Of a DNA stretch of 17,563 bases, positions 1 through 9,001 are shown in pieces; the stretch's first letter is position 1; every line of letters begins with the position of its first letter. The notes under the pieces are model-generated. The model was not told the origin of the DNA, made no database searches, and saw only the letters and a program-made list of their open reading frames with translations. Source of the stretch: Balneolales bacterium (lineage in GTDB: Bacteria > Bacteroidota > Rhodothermia > Balneolales > Natronogracilivirgulaceae); contig SKYW01000231.1 in the NCBI GenBank assembly GCA_007127695.1, forward strand, positions 1 to 17,563, given 5' to 3'. The position numbers were made by a program, and so were the translations under genes.

Positions 1-433
1 CCAGATCCGGCAGCTCTGCGGGCTCATCATCCGGGATCTCCTCCTCCGGAAAGAAGTCGTCCAGGTTCGTGGTCCCGTCGCGATACACGATGTAACTGAA
101 CTCCGGACGGTCTATCTGCAGCCGGTGGACGCTGATCTCGCCCCTGATAAGCGGCATGAGGTTCACCGACACCATCACGCGCTCCACACTGGCCAGCTTG
201 TCCTCCCGCGGATCGGGAACATCCACCCCTTCAATGATCAGACCAAACCGGGGAAACGTCCGGAAAAGGCTGTATGAAAGACGCTCGATCTGCACATCAC
301 GCCCGGTGGCGTCCTGCACAGCCGGCAGCACATGGGAGCGCAGCCGCTCGTCGGTCAGGTAGAGTGAGAGCCCGCCAATAAGGATAAGCAGGATCAATAC
401 AATGATTCCGAGTGCCAGAGCCAGTTTTTTCAT
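1..433 (-). CDS. AsmA-family protein, N-terminal part (cut by the window edge)
   Basis: Only the first 144 residues are inside the window; the frame is open to position 1. The protein starts MKKLALALGIIVLILLILIG, a short positive stretch followed by a single membrane helix (about residues 4-25). A domain typical of AsmA proteins follows: a segment like LRSHVLPAVQDATGRDVQIE, then GLIIEGVDVPDP and a line of beta strands ending in LQIDRPEFSYI near residues 109-119. AsmA-like proteins are bridge-like or envelope-biogenesis proteins anchored in the inner membrane and often exceed 600 residues, so most of the gene lies to the left. The start is supported by AAAGGA 8 bases upstream (442-447 on the opposite strand). 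It lies downstream of the CpgS-like gene on the same strand, but a 150-bp gap with its own candidate promoter suggests separate transcription. The family call is from recognition of the N-terminal pattern; the exact role is unknown. Confidence 0.8.
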   Translation of the reverse strand, partial: MKKLALALGIIVLILLILIGGLSLYLTDERLRSHVLPAVQDATGRDVQIERLSYSLFRTFPRFGLIIEGVDVPDPREDKLASVERVMVSVNLMPLIRGEISVHRLQIDRPEFSYIVYRDGTTNLDDFFPEEEIPDDEPAELPDL

Positions 434-529
434 CTGTCTGTTCCTTTAGGTAAAAAGTTTGAGAGCCCGTTTCCACCGCACGGCATATCTGTCGGAAAAC
501 AGCCATCCGTTCTTCACTGTTTCCTTATC

Positions 530-537
530 CAAAGATA
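530..537 (-). promoter_or_regulatory. Candidate Bacteroidota-type -7 element before the asmA-like gene
   Basis: Read on the minus strand this is TATCTTTG, a perfect match to the TAnnTTTG -7 consensus known for Bacteroidota primary sigma factors. A T-rich GGGTTT sits about 16 bases upstream in the place of the -33 element. It lies about 100 bp before the ATG at 433. An 8-base degenerate match occurs by chance, so this is only a candidate. Confidence 0.4.
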
Positions 538-583
538 GGAAAATCACTTCTGGAAACCCACACTGCTCCTGTACCCGGACACC

Positions 584-1942
584 TTAGTCGCAGCTGCAAT
601 CCTTCGAAATCAGGTTGCGGGCCTTCAGGAATTCGCAGAGCAGCTCGCACAGGTCGGGCTTGCCGATCTCCTGGAGTTCGTACCCGACTTTCACCACCGG
701 CTGATCGATGGATATCACCCGTGTCAGGTCGATCGGCGTACCGATGACCACGGTGTCGCAATCGGTGGCTCGTATGGTCGCCTCCAGGTCTTTGATTTGC
801 TGCTCGCCGTACCCCATGGCCGGCAGAAGGGCACCGGTTTCCGGATAGGTCTGGAAAGTCTCCTTGATTTTCCCGACGACAAACGGACGCGGATCGATGA
901 ACTCCGACGCCCCGAATTTCTGTGCGGCGACCGTCCCGGCACCCAGGGTCATCTGTCCGTGGGTCAGTGTGGGGCCGTCTTCGACCACCAGCACCCGCTT
1001 CCCGCGGATGCGTTCGGGATGGTCAACGGTCAGCGGGGAAGCCGCATCCACCACCCGCGCGCCCGGATTCACCTTGAGGATGTTTTTCCGGAGCTGATGG
1101 AGCTGTTCGGGGCCGGAGGTGTCGATCTTGTTGATCACCACAATGTCGGCCATCCGGAGGGTGGTCTCCCCCGGGTAATAGCTCAGTTCGTGTCCAACCC
1201 GGTGCGGATCGACCACGGTGATCATGAGATCGGGCTTGTAGAACGGGAAGTCGTTGTTCCCGCCATCCCAGACGATCACGTCCGCTTCCTTTTCCGCCTC
1301 GCGCAGGATGGCCTCGTAATCCACCCCGGCATAGATCACATTCCCGCGGACCACATGCGGTTCGTACTCCTCCATCTCCTCGATGGTGCAATGGTGATCG
1401 TGCAGGTCGTCAATGGTCGCAAACCGCTGCACTTTCTGTGCGGTGAGGTCCCCGTAGGGCATGGGATGACGGATGGCCGCCACTTTCAGGCCCATATCCA
1501 TCAGCAGTTCAATAATCCGTCGGGATGTCTGGCTCTTGCCGCACCCGGTCCGCACCGCACCTACGGCAATGACCGGCTTGTTGCTTTCGATCATGGAGTG
1601 CCCGGGTCCGATGAGCAGAAAATCGGCGCCGGCGACATTGACCACCGACGCTACGTTCATCACCTCCTGATAGGATATGTCGCTGTAGGAAAAAGCGCAG
1701 ACATCCACATCCAGATCACGGATAAGCGCGGGCAGGTCGGACTGGGCACGGATCGGGATGCCGTCAGGGTAAAGCGGTCCGGCCAGTTCGGGTGGGTACT
1801 GCCGCCCGTCGATGTCCGGGATCTGCGAGGCCGTGAACGCCACCACATCGAAGTCCTGGTTGTCGCGGTAACAGATATTGAAATTGTGAAAATCGCGGCC
1901 GGCTGCGCCGATGATGATGACATTTTTTCTGCTGGATTTCAT
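584..1942 (-). CDS. cpgS: Cyclic 2,3-diphosphoglycerate synthetase-like P-loop protein
   Basis: A 452-residue protein resembling CpgS, the enzyme that in some methanogenic archaea uses ATP to form cyclic 2,3-diphosphoglycerate from 2,3-diphosphoglycerate. Its length fits the family. A Rossmann-like N-terminal part (NVIIIGAAGRDFHNFN near residue 8) is followed by a P-loop GAVRTGCGKS (128-137), a Walker B-like VIVWDGGNND (222-231), NKID (271-274, like the G4 motif of SIMIBI GTPases) and a C-terminal IGTPIDLTR (400-408). A His/Asp/Cys-rich stretch HDHHC lies at 181-185. The ATG at 1942 is preferred over an in-frame GTG at 1948, because GGAG (1948-1951 on the minus strand) sits 5 bases before the ATG and overlaps the GTG. 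It is divergent from the lyase gene. Family assignment is fairly sure. Whether it truly makes cDPG here, rather than acting as a related NTPase, cannot be told from sequence. Confidence 0.8.
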   Translation of the reverse strand: MKSSRKNVIIIGAAGRDFHNFNICYRDNQDFDVVAFTASQIPDIDGRQYPPELAGPLYPDGIPIRAQSDLPALIRDLDVDVCAFSYSDISYQEVMNVASVVNVAGADFLLIGPGHSMIESNKPVIAVGAVRTGCGKSQTSRRIIELLMDMGLKVAAIRHPMPYGDLTAQKVQRFATIDDLHDHHCTIEEMEEYEPHVVRGNVIYAGVDYEAILREAEKEADVIVWDGGNNDFPFYKPDLMITVVDPHRVGHELSYYPGETTLRMADIVVINKIDTSGPEQLHQLRKNILKVNPGARVVDAASPLTVDHPERIRGKRVLVVEDGPTLTHGQMTLGAGTVAAQKFGASEFIDPRPFVVGKIKETFQTYPETGALLPAMGYGEQQIKDLEATIRATDCDTVVIGTPIDLTRVISIDQPVVKVGYELQEIGKPDLCELLCEFLKARNLISKDCSCD

Positions 1943-3777
<1,835 letters not shown>

Positions 3778-3780
3778 GAA

Positions 3781-6588
3781 TTATTCGTCGTCCGGACGCA
3801 TAAGCGTGCGGCGCAGTTCGGTGATCAGCATCAGTGCCTCAATGGGGGTGATGCGGTTCGGATCCACACTCTCCAGCTTGTTACGGATCGTCTCCAGGTT
3901 GGGATCGATCTCAGCCTGGAAGAGGGACATCTGCGCAATGATTCCCTGCCTCTCCGTCTGCCGGAGCGCCTCACGCGCCGCCGCCTTTTTGCGCGCCGCG
4001 CCGGACGCTTCCCCGCCCCGGCCTTCTTTTCCTTTCCTACCCTCGTTGATTTCGTTGCTACCATTGCCGTCCATGGAGCCCTTGCCGCCATCCCCGGCCT
4101 CGCCGCCCTTTTCGATGGTGCCCGACGAGCGGGTCACATCCAGGCTGTGCGACTCCAGGTTGCCCAGGATCTCCTTGGCGCGCAAGATCAGCAGCTGCGG
4201 AAGCCCCGCCATGGCCGCCACCTGGATGCCGTAGCTGTGGTCGGCGCCGCCCCGAACAAGCTTGCGCAGAAAGATGATCCGGCCCTTGTGCTCCCTGACC
4301 AGGATGTTGTAGTTGACGATCCGTTCGTAGAGATTCTCGAGCTCGTTCAGTTCATGATAGTGCGTGGCAAACAGCGTTTTGGCCGCCACCGAGTGCTGGT
4401 TGTGCAGGTATTCGGCCAGCGACCATGCGATGCTCAGGCCGTCAAACGTACTGGTCCCGCGACCGATCTCATCCAACAGTATCAGGGAGCGCGGACTGGC
4501 ATTGTTCAGGATGTTGGCCGCCTCGTTCATCTCCACCAGGAAAGTGCTCTCACCGGCCGCCAGATTGTCCGACGCCCCCACGCGGGTGAAAATCTTGTCG
4601 ACCACGCTGATCTTTGCCTCCTTCGCCGGCACGAACGAGCCGACCTGCGCCAGCAGCACGATAAGCCCGGTCTGCCGGAGGATGATGCTCTTACCGGCCA
4701 TATTCGGTCCGGTAATGATCAGGATCTGGTCCGATTCGCTGTCGATCGTGACGTCGTTGGGGATGAACGGCTCGCCCTGCGGCAGGAACCGCTCCACGAC
4801 AGGATGTCGTCCGCCCCGGATCTCAATGGCCGTGCCATCGTTCACCGACGGTTTGACGTAGTTGTAGCGGTAGGCCACCTCGGCCAGGCTTTGCAGGCAG
4901 TCGAGCTGCGCCAGTGCATCCGCATTCCTCTGGACGGGTTCGGCGTGCTCCGCAACCGCATCCAGCAGTTCCAGGAACAGCTCCTGCTCCATAACCTGGC
5001 TGCGTTCCTCCGAGGAGAGGATCTTCTCTTCTATCTCCTTCAGCTCGGGGGTGATGTAGCGCTCGGCGTTGACCAGTGTCTGCTTGCGGATGAAATCGTC
5101 GGGCACCTTGTCCTTGTGCGCGTTGGTGACCTCGATGTAGTAACCGAAGACGCGGTTGTATCCGAGCTTGAGGGATGGGATCCGCGTGCGGTCAACAAGG
5201 TCTTTCTGGATGCGCGCGATGTATTCCTTGCCGTTCCGGGCGATATCGCGGATCTCATCCAGTTCGTCGGAGTAACCGTCGCGGATGATGCCGCCGTCGC
5301 GGATACCCGCCGGGGGATCGTCCACCAGTGCGGCACCGATACGGTCCTGCAGTTCGGGCAGCAGCGTAAGCTGTTCGCCGATTTGTTTGAGCAGCGACTC
5401 CTCCGCATCGGAAAGCAGCTTGCGCAGTGCCGGGATCCGGTTCAGGGAATCGTTGAGCTGACTGAGCTCGCGTGCATTGGCCCGTTTCACGCATATGCGC
5501 GATACCAGGCGTTCGAGGTCGCCGATCTCCCTGAGGATTTCGCGCAGCTGCTGGCGCAGGTCGTGCCGGATATGCAGCACTTCCACGGCCTGCAGGCGGT
5601 TCCGTATTTCCTCAAGATCCTTCAGCGGACGCATAAGCCACTTGCGCAGCAACCGTCCGCCCATGGCCGTGCCGGTCTCATCCAGGATGGATATGAGCGT
5701 GCCCTCGGTGCCACCCTGCTGCATGCTGGTGATCAGCTCCAGGTTCCGCTTTGTGGATGCGTCCAGCATCATGTACCCGGTGTTGTCAAACCCGCTGAGA
5801 ATGCGCAGATGTCCGAGTGACGCCCGCTGGTTTTCCCTGACGTAGTGCAGGAGCGCGCCGGCGGCGACGTGGGCCGTTTCCAGCTCATCGACACCGAATC
5901 CCTTGAGTGAATGGGTGCCGAAATGTTCCAGCAGCACATCATATCCGTAACGGCCTTCGTAGATCCAGTCGTCCTGCCAGGTGACGACGTACTGCGACAG
6001 CCAATCGGGTACCGGGGATTTGAGTTTCTTGCTGACCAGGATCTCGGCGGGGGCCAGCGAGGCCAGTACCTCCCGCAACTCCTTCAGCGGCAGTTCGGAG
6101 ACAGAAAATTCACCGGTGGAAATATCGGCGAAGGCGAGTCCGTACAACTTCTGACCCGGATGGACTGCCGCGACATAGTTGTTGCGATTGCGGTCGAGCA
6201 CCTTGTCGGACAGTGTCACTCCCGGTGTCACTACCTCGGTGATCTCGCGGTTGACCAGCTTGCGGCCGGCCGCCTTGGCCTGAGCCGGATCCTCGGATTG
6301 ATCGCACACTGCCACGCGAAATCCCTTTTTCACCAGCTTCGGCAGGTAACTGTCCAGCGCATGGTAGGGAAAACCGGCCAGCGGGGTCTGGTCGCCTGCA
6401 TTATTGCGGCGGGTGAGCGTGATCCCGAGCTCCCGGCTGATGGTGATCGCGTCATCGGAAAACGTCTCGTAAAAATCACCGACGCGGAACAGCAGAAGCG
6501 TACCGGGATGCTTTTCCTTTATATCCTGGTACTGGCGCATCAGGGGCGTCGTTTCTTTCCTGCCGGTTGCGGTGCTCGATTTTGCCAT
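3781..6588 (-). CDS. mutS: DNA mismatch repair protein MutS
   Basis: 935 residues, a little longer than the usual 850-880. MutS binds mismatches as a dimer and uses ATP to signal repair. The mismatch-reading motif GDFYE (37-41; F39 and E41) is at the N-terminus. The connector and lever regions follow, with the clamp-side segment YNRVFGYYIEVTNAH (477-491). The ATPase has Walker A GPNMAGKS (627-634), the STFLVEM segment (681-687), Walker B with signature LILLDEIGRGTST (702-714) and ATHYHEL (741-747). A low-complexity Gly/Lys/Glu-rich stretch (about 820-875) joins the ATPase to the C-terminal tail, and the protein ends with the expected helical dimer region (ITPIEALMLITELR). The start has only a weak AAGG upstream. 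It is divergent from the glycosylase gene mpg. All key residues are present, so it should be active. Confidence 0.97.
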   Translation of the reverse strand: MAKSSTATGRKETTPLMRQYQDIKEKHPGTLLLFRVGDFYETFSDDAITISRELGITLTRRNNAGDQTPLAGFPYHALDSYLPKLVKKGFRVAVCDQSEDPAQAKAAGRKLVNREITEVVTPGVTLSDKVLDRNRNNYVAAVHPGQKLYGLAFADISTGEFSVSELPLKELREVLASLAPAEILVSKKLKSPVPDWLSQYVVTWQDDWIYEGRYGYDVLLEHFGTHSLKGFGVDELETAHVAAGALLHYVRENQRASLGHLRILSGFDNTGYMMLDASTKRNLELITSMQQGGTEGTLISILDETGTAMGGRLLRKWLMRPLKDLEEIRNRLQAVEVLHIRHDLRQQLREILREIGDLERLVSRICVKRANARELSQLNDSLNRIPALRKLLSDAEESLLKQIGEQLTLLPELQDRIGAALVDDPPAGIRDGGIIRDGYSDELDEIRDIARNGKEYIARIQKDLVDRTRIPSLKLGYNRVFGYYIEVTNAHKDKVPDDFIRKQTLVNAERYITPELKEIEEKILSSEERSQVMEQELFLELLDAVAEHAEPVQRNADALAQLDCLQSLAEVAYRYNYVKPSVNDGTAIEIRGGRHPVVERFLPQGEPFIPNDVTIDSESDQILIITGPNMAGKSIILRQTGLIVLLAQVGSFVPAKEAKISVVDKIFTRVGASDNLAAGESTFLVEMNEAANILNNASPRSLILLDEIGRGTSTFDGLSIAWSLAEYLHNQHSVAAKTLFATHYHELNELENLYERIVNYNILVREHKGRIIFLRKLVRGGADHSYGIQVAAMAGLPQLLILRAKEILGNLESHSLDVTRSSGTIEKGGEAGDGGKGSMDGNGSNEINEGRKGKEGRGGEASGAARKKAAAREALRQTERQGIIAQMSLFQAEIDPNLETIRNKLESVDPNRITPIEALMLITELRRTLMRPDDE

Positions 6589-6756
6589 GCGGACCTTTTA
6601 TTTTATAGTCTTGAAAAATAGGATAACTGCATGACAAGGTAAATTGACAGTTGTCAAAAGATTTGAAAAGGAGTCGCCTTTTTGGGACTTTTCCACCAGC
6701 GTTAACCGTCATTTTGAAAAATCACGTCAGGTACTGCCGCCGGCAGATATCATCTC
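6589..6756. promoter_or_regulatory. Divergent mutS/mpg promoter region with a 14-bp inverted repeat
   Basis: 168 bp between two DNA-repair genes that point away from each other. It contains TTGACA-GT-TGTCAA at 6644-6657, a perfect inverted repeat with 6-bp arms that could be an operator. Each arm also reads as a -35-like TTGACA towards one of the two genes, though I see no good -10 partner at 17 bp. Nearer mpg, 6734-6746 (CTGCC-gcc-GGCAG) can form a small hairpin ending 10 bases before the ATG. A near -7 element (TATTTTTC, minus strand, 6612-6619) lies about 25 bp before mutS. Confidence 0.5.
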
Positions 6757-7368
6757 ATGTACACCAAGCTGCCCAAATCTTTTTATCTGGATGATAATGT
6801 GGTCTCACGCGCCAGGGCGCTCCTGGGCTGCCGGTTGTGGACGCGCATCAACGGCGAAGTGACAGCAGGGGTCATCGTGGAGACCGAGGCGTACGACGGA
6901 CTGACCGACCGGGCATCCCATGCTTACGGGGGAAGGCGCACGCGGCGCACGGAGGTTTTTTACCGGTCCGGCGGCATCGCTTATACCTATCTGTGCTACG
7001 GAATCCACACCCTTTTCAATGTGATCACCGGGCCGGAGCAGGTTCCGCAGGCGGTACTGATCAGGGCCGTAGCGCCCTGCAAGGGACTGGACACTATTCT
7101 GGCACGGAGAAAACAGACGCAGGTTCAGCGCAATACGGCAGGCGGACCCGGACTCGTGAGCCAGGCACTTGGCATTACCACATCCCTTAACGGAATGGAT
7201 TTGTCCGGCAATACGGTCTGGCTGACCTCAGGGGCCGGGGATGAGAAACCGGCGGAATCGGACATCCTGGCGTCGCCTCGCATAGGAATTGATTATGCGG
7301 GCAATGACGCACTGCTCCCCTGGCGTTTTCGAGTCAGGCATTCACCTTTTACAAGTCCGGCCAAATGA
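6757..7368 (+). CDS. mpg: DNA-3-methyladenine glycosylase, AAG/MPG family
   Basis: 203 residues, normal for bacterial members of the AAG fold. The enzyme removes alkylated bases (3-methyladenine, 7-methylguanine, hypoxanthine) to start base excision repair. The catalytic loop is IVETEAYDG (40-48), with E44 matching human Glu125, Y46 matching Tyr127 and H55 matching His136. The YTYLCYG segment (76-82) supplies Y78 and Y81 (human Tyr159 and the intercalating Tyr162), and N88 matches Asn169. GGPGLVSQALGI (129-140) and the C-terminal ASPRIGI (172-178) are also typical. The ATG at 6757 begins right at the family core (LPKSFYLDDNVVSRARALLG); no strong ribosome-binding site is seen. The final codons overlap the first copy of a short GC-rich repeat that continues downstream. 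Confidence 0.95.
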   Translation: MYTKLPKSFYLDDNVVSRARALLGCRLWTRINGEVTAGVIVETEAYDGLTDRASHAYGGRRTRRTEVFYRSGGIAYTYLCYGIHTLFNVITGPEQVPQAVLIRAVAPCKGLDTILARRKQTQVQRNTAGGPGLVSQALGITTSLNGMDLSGNTVWLTSGAGDEKPAESDILASPRIGIDYAGNDALLPWRFRVRHSPFTSPAK

Positions 7369-7468
7369 GGGCTACCTGTCCGGCCGGATAAGGGTACCGG
7401 ACCCGCCGGATACAGTTGAAGGTCCCCGGCCGGTCGTGAGTTGCAGACCCCCGGCCGGAAAGGGTACC
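7356..7468. repeat. Short GC-rich repeats (CCGGCCGG family) in a convergent spacer
   Basis: Three related units occur: 7356-7376 (TCCGGCC...AGGGCTACC, covering the mpg stop), 7379-7398 (TCCGGCC...AAGGGTACC, directly adjoining) and 7450-7468 (CCCGGCC...AAAGGGTACC). The last two share CCGGCCGG, a short A-rich spacer and GGGTACC almost exactly. A further CCGGCCGG lies at 7426-7433. Together they fill most of the gap between mpg and the DUF4168-like gene and may fold into GC-rich hairpins, for example GGACC at 7399-7403 with GGTCC at 7421-7425. They could be a REP-like element or a bidirectional transcript end. No T-run follows, so a classic terminator is not shown. Confidence 0.5.
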
Positions 7469-7477
7469 AGCGCTGCC

Positions 7478-7978
7478 CTACTGCTGCTCCTGCATCTGGG
7501 CTTCCATGATCATCTGCTGCATTTTCTGCTGCAGCCCTGCGTCACTCTGGACAGCCATGAAAATCTCCTGGAACCGTTCCAGCTCAAGCCCTTGGTCCTC
7601 AATGGCGGCAATCAGATGTGATTCCATGCTTTGCTCAATTTCACCGATCTGTGTCGAGGCTACCTCGAATTTCTCCACCTCGGACTCTGAAACCTCCATT
7701 TCATCAGCGGACTGTCCCATTTGCAATCCCTGCAGAATTTTGTTGTAGGTTTCCACTTCCAGTCCTTCATCCTCAACAATGGCAATCATTTCCATCTGGG
7801 CTTCGGTCTGGATTTGCTGGGCTTTCATGGATGCGTCAACAAAGGTCTTCAGTTCCTCGTCGGTCACTTCCGGGATATCCTGCGGCGGGGCCGGCTGCTC
7901 AAACTGCGCCTGCACCGAAGCAGCTCCAAAAAGGAAGATTACCGCTGCCATACATGCTGTCATTACAAAATACTTCAT
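7478..7978 (-). CDS. Secreted DUF4168-like protein with two tandem modules
   Basis: 166 residues. A signal peptide (MKYFVMTACMAAVIFLFGAASVQA, cleavage probably after residue 24) sends it across the inner membrane. The mature part is acidic, Gln/Met-rich and helical. It resembles DUF4168 proteins, whose function is unknown. The segment 38-89 is repeated without gaps at 96-147: both begin V[T/S][D/E]xE and share F at position 9, AS at 12-13, IA at 28-29, ED at 32-33 and GLE at 35-37; I count 16 of 52 identical. The tail is Gln/Met-rich (QQKMQQMIMEAQMQEQQ). The ATG at 7978 is chosen over an in-frame TTG at 7990 because GAGGAA lies just upstream of it. It is divergent from the anchored protein at 8130. 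The role is unknown; envelope or periplasmic location is inferred from the signal peptide. Confidence 0.8.
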   Translation of the reverse strand: MKYFVMTACMAAVIFLFGAASVQAQFEQPAPPQDIPEVTDEELKTFVDASMKAQQIQTEAQMEMIAIVEDEGLEVETYNKILQGLQMGQSADEMEVSESEVEKFEVASTQIGEIEQSMESHLIAAIEDQGLELERFQEIFMAVQSDAGLQQKMQQMIMEAQMQEQQ

Positions 7979-8129
7979 ATTTTTCCTCAAACGTTATTTT
8001 TAGAAATGCATATAAAACTCATATAACCCGTAAAACATATAATTATTTTGGAAAAATCACGAATTTAATGCAGAATCATCTTTTAAACACACAAATGCTT
8101 TTCTGTCAAACATTTACACTATAAATACC
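7979..8129. promoter_or_regulatory. AT-rich divergent promoter region
   Basis: 151 bp clearly richer in A and T than the flanking genes, between two divergently transcribed envelope-type genes. It must carry both promoters. A near-match to the Bacteroidota -7 element on the plus strand is TATTTTGG at 8044-8051, and TATGTTTT is seen on the minus strand at 8033-8040. Neither is a perfect match. Confidence 0.4.
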
Positions 8130-8807
8130 ATGAAGAAAAGAAAAAACAGATCAGGCTCACTGGTGGTTCGGCTCGGTGCCGTGATGGTAATCCTTGCGGC
8201 TGCCTATTTTGCAATTGTGCTTCTTATGGCAGAACCGGATTACGAGCCGGCCCATAGTGAAACCTATCCCCCACTGCCGGCCATGATGCATCAGGACCGG
8301 CCTGTCATAGAGTCCATTGTGCCGTGGCACCGGATCAACAATCTGGATGTTGAAGAAATCAACCAGCGTCTGCCCGATCCGTTCGAAGTGCTGGTACTGG
8401 GCGAAGACATCACCGCCAACGGATCCGACAACTATGTGGTCATTCACACCGATGCGGATCTTCCTGATTTGCATCCGATCCTGCGCGACGCCGGGTACAC
8501 GCATGTATTCCGGGACCTTGCCGTGTACGAACTGGTGGATGACACGCTGCATCCGATACTTCACATCGACCAGGAAGCGATACGCGACGGATACGGACGC
8601 CGGCTCATCGACCAGGTGCCGGCCGCCAACGGATATGCCCTGGTGATGGAACCCTACAAAAATGACGCACTTTATGACGCACCCGTCACGCTTCTGGAAA
8701 TTGTGATGCTCAGCGATCGGGGCAGGGAGGCCAGTGACGATATCGTTATTTACTGGGACCCATCCGAAGCCGCTTTCAAAGCCACCAACACCTTTGGCGC
8801 ACCATGA
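8130..8807 (+). CDS. Membrane-anchored protein of unknown function
   Basis: 225 residues; I do not recognise the family. The N-terminus is strongly basic (MKKRKNR) and is followed by one membrane helix (about 11-34), so the rest should face the periplasm. The soluble part (35-225) is acidic and mixed alpha/beta, with strands such as FEVLVLG (85-91), YVVIHTD (102-108) and DDIVIYWD (203-210). It has no cysteines and no evident catalytic motif. The central part (GEDITANGSDNYVVIHTDADLP region) looks like a globular domain rather than a linker. The ATG follows an AT-rich promoter region with no strong ribosome-binding site. Codon choice and length support a real gene, but no function can be named. 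Confidence 0.75.
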   Translation: MKKRKNRSGSLVVRLGAVMVILAAAYFAIVLLMAEPDYEPAHSETYPPLPAMMHQDRPVIESIVPWHRINNLDVEEINQRLPDPFEVLVLGEDITANGSDNYVVIHTDADLPDLHPILRDAGYTHVFRDLAVYELVDDTLHPILHIDQEAIRDGYGRRLIDQVPAANGYALVMEPYKNDALYDAPVTLLEIVMLSDRGREASDDIVIYWDPSEAAFKATNTFGAP

Positions 8808-8947
8808 TTTGTGATCCTTTCAGATCATCTGGCTCCGATCCGGCAATACAACAAGCCGGCCGTACCAGGCGGTCCGGCCGATCATTGCATGTCACCCCAA
8901 TTCCACCCGATCTGCAATCATTTTTTTACAGTGGGCGGGATATTGTT

Positions 8948-8955
8948 TATTTTTG
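8948..8955 (+). promoter_or_regulatory. Candidate Bacteroidota-type -7 element before the DUF6580 gene
   Basis: TATTTTTG fits TAnnTTTG exactly and lies 46 bp before the ATG at 9002. A T-run (8921-8927) about 20 bases upstream occupies the -33 place but lacks the expected G. Upstream of it, 8850-8873 holds a GC-rich imperfect inverted repeat (GCCGG...CCGGC) that could mark the end of the preceding transcript. No other feature is seen in 8808-9001. Confidence 0.35.
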
Positions 8956-9001
8956 GGTTCGGCTGGCACTTTTGACATCTATCACCCATTATCACTGAAT
9001 T

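Noticed and set aside
4147..6621. Two long open frames antisense to mutS
   Set aside because: MutS is intact on the other strand. The antisense products show no domains or sensible membrane or signal segments.
6644..6657. SOS (LexA) box reading of the mutS/mpg palindrome
   Set aside because: It does not match the well-known Gram-negative CTG-N10-CAG or Gram-positive GAAC-N4-GTTC patterns, so it is kept only as an unnamed inverted repeat.
8804..8998. Small open frame overlapping the stop of the anchored protein by ATGA
   Set aside because: Overlap of this kind can mark translational coupling, but the 64-residue product has no plausible domain and covers the putative promoter of the next gene.
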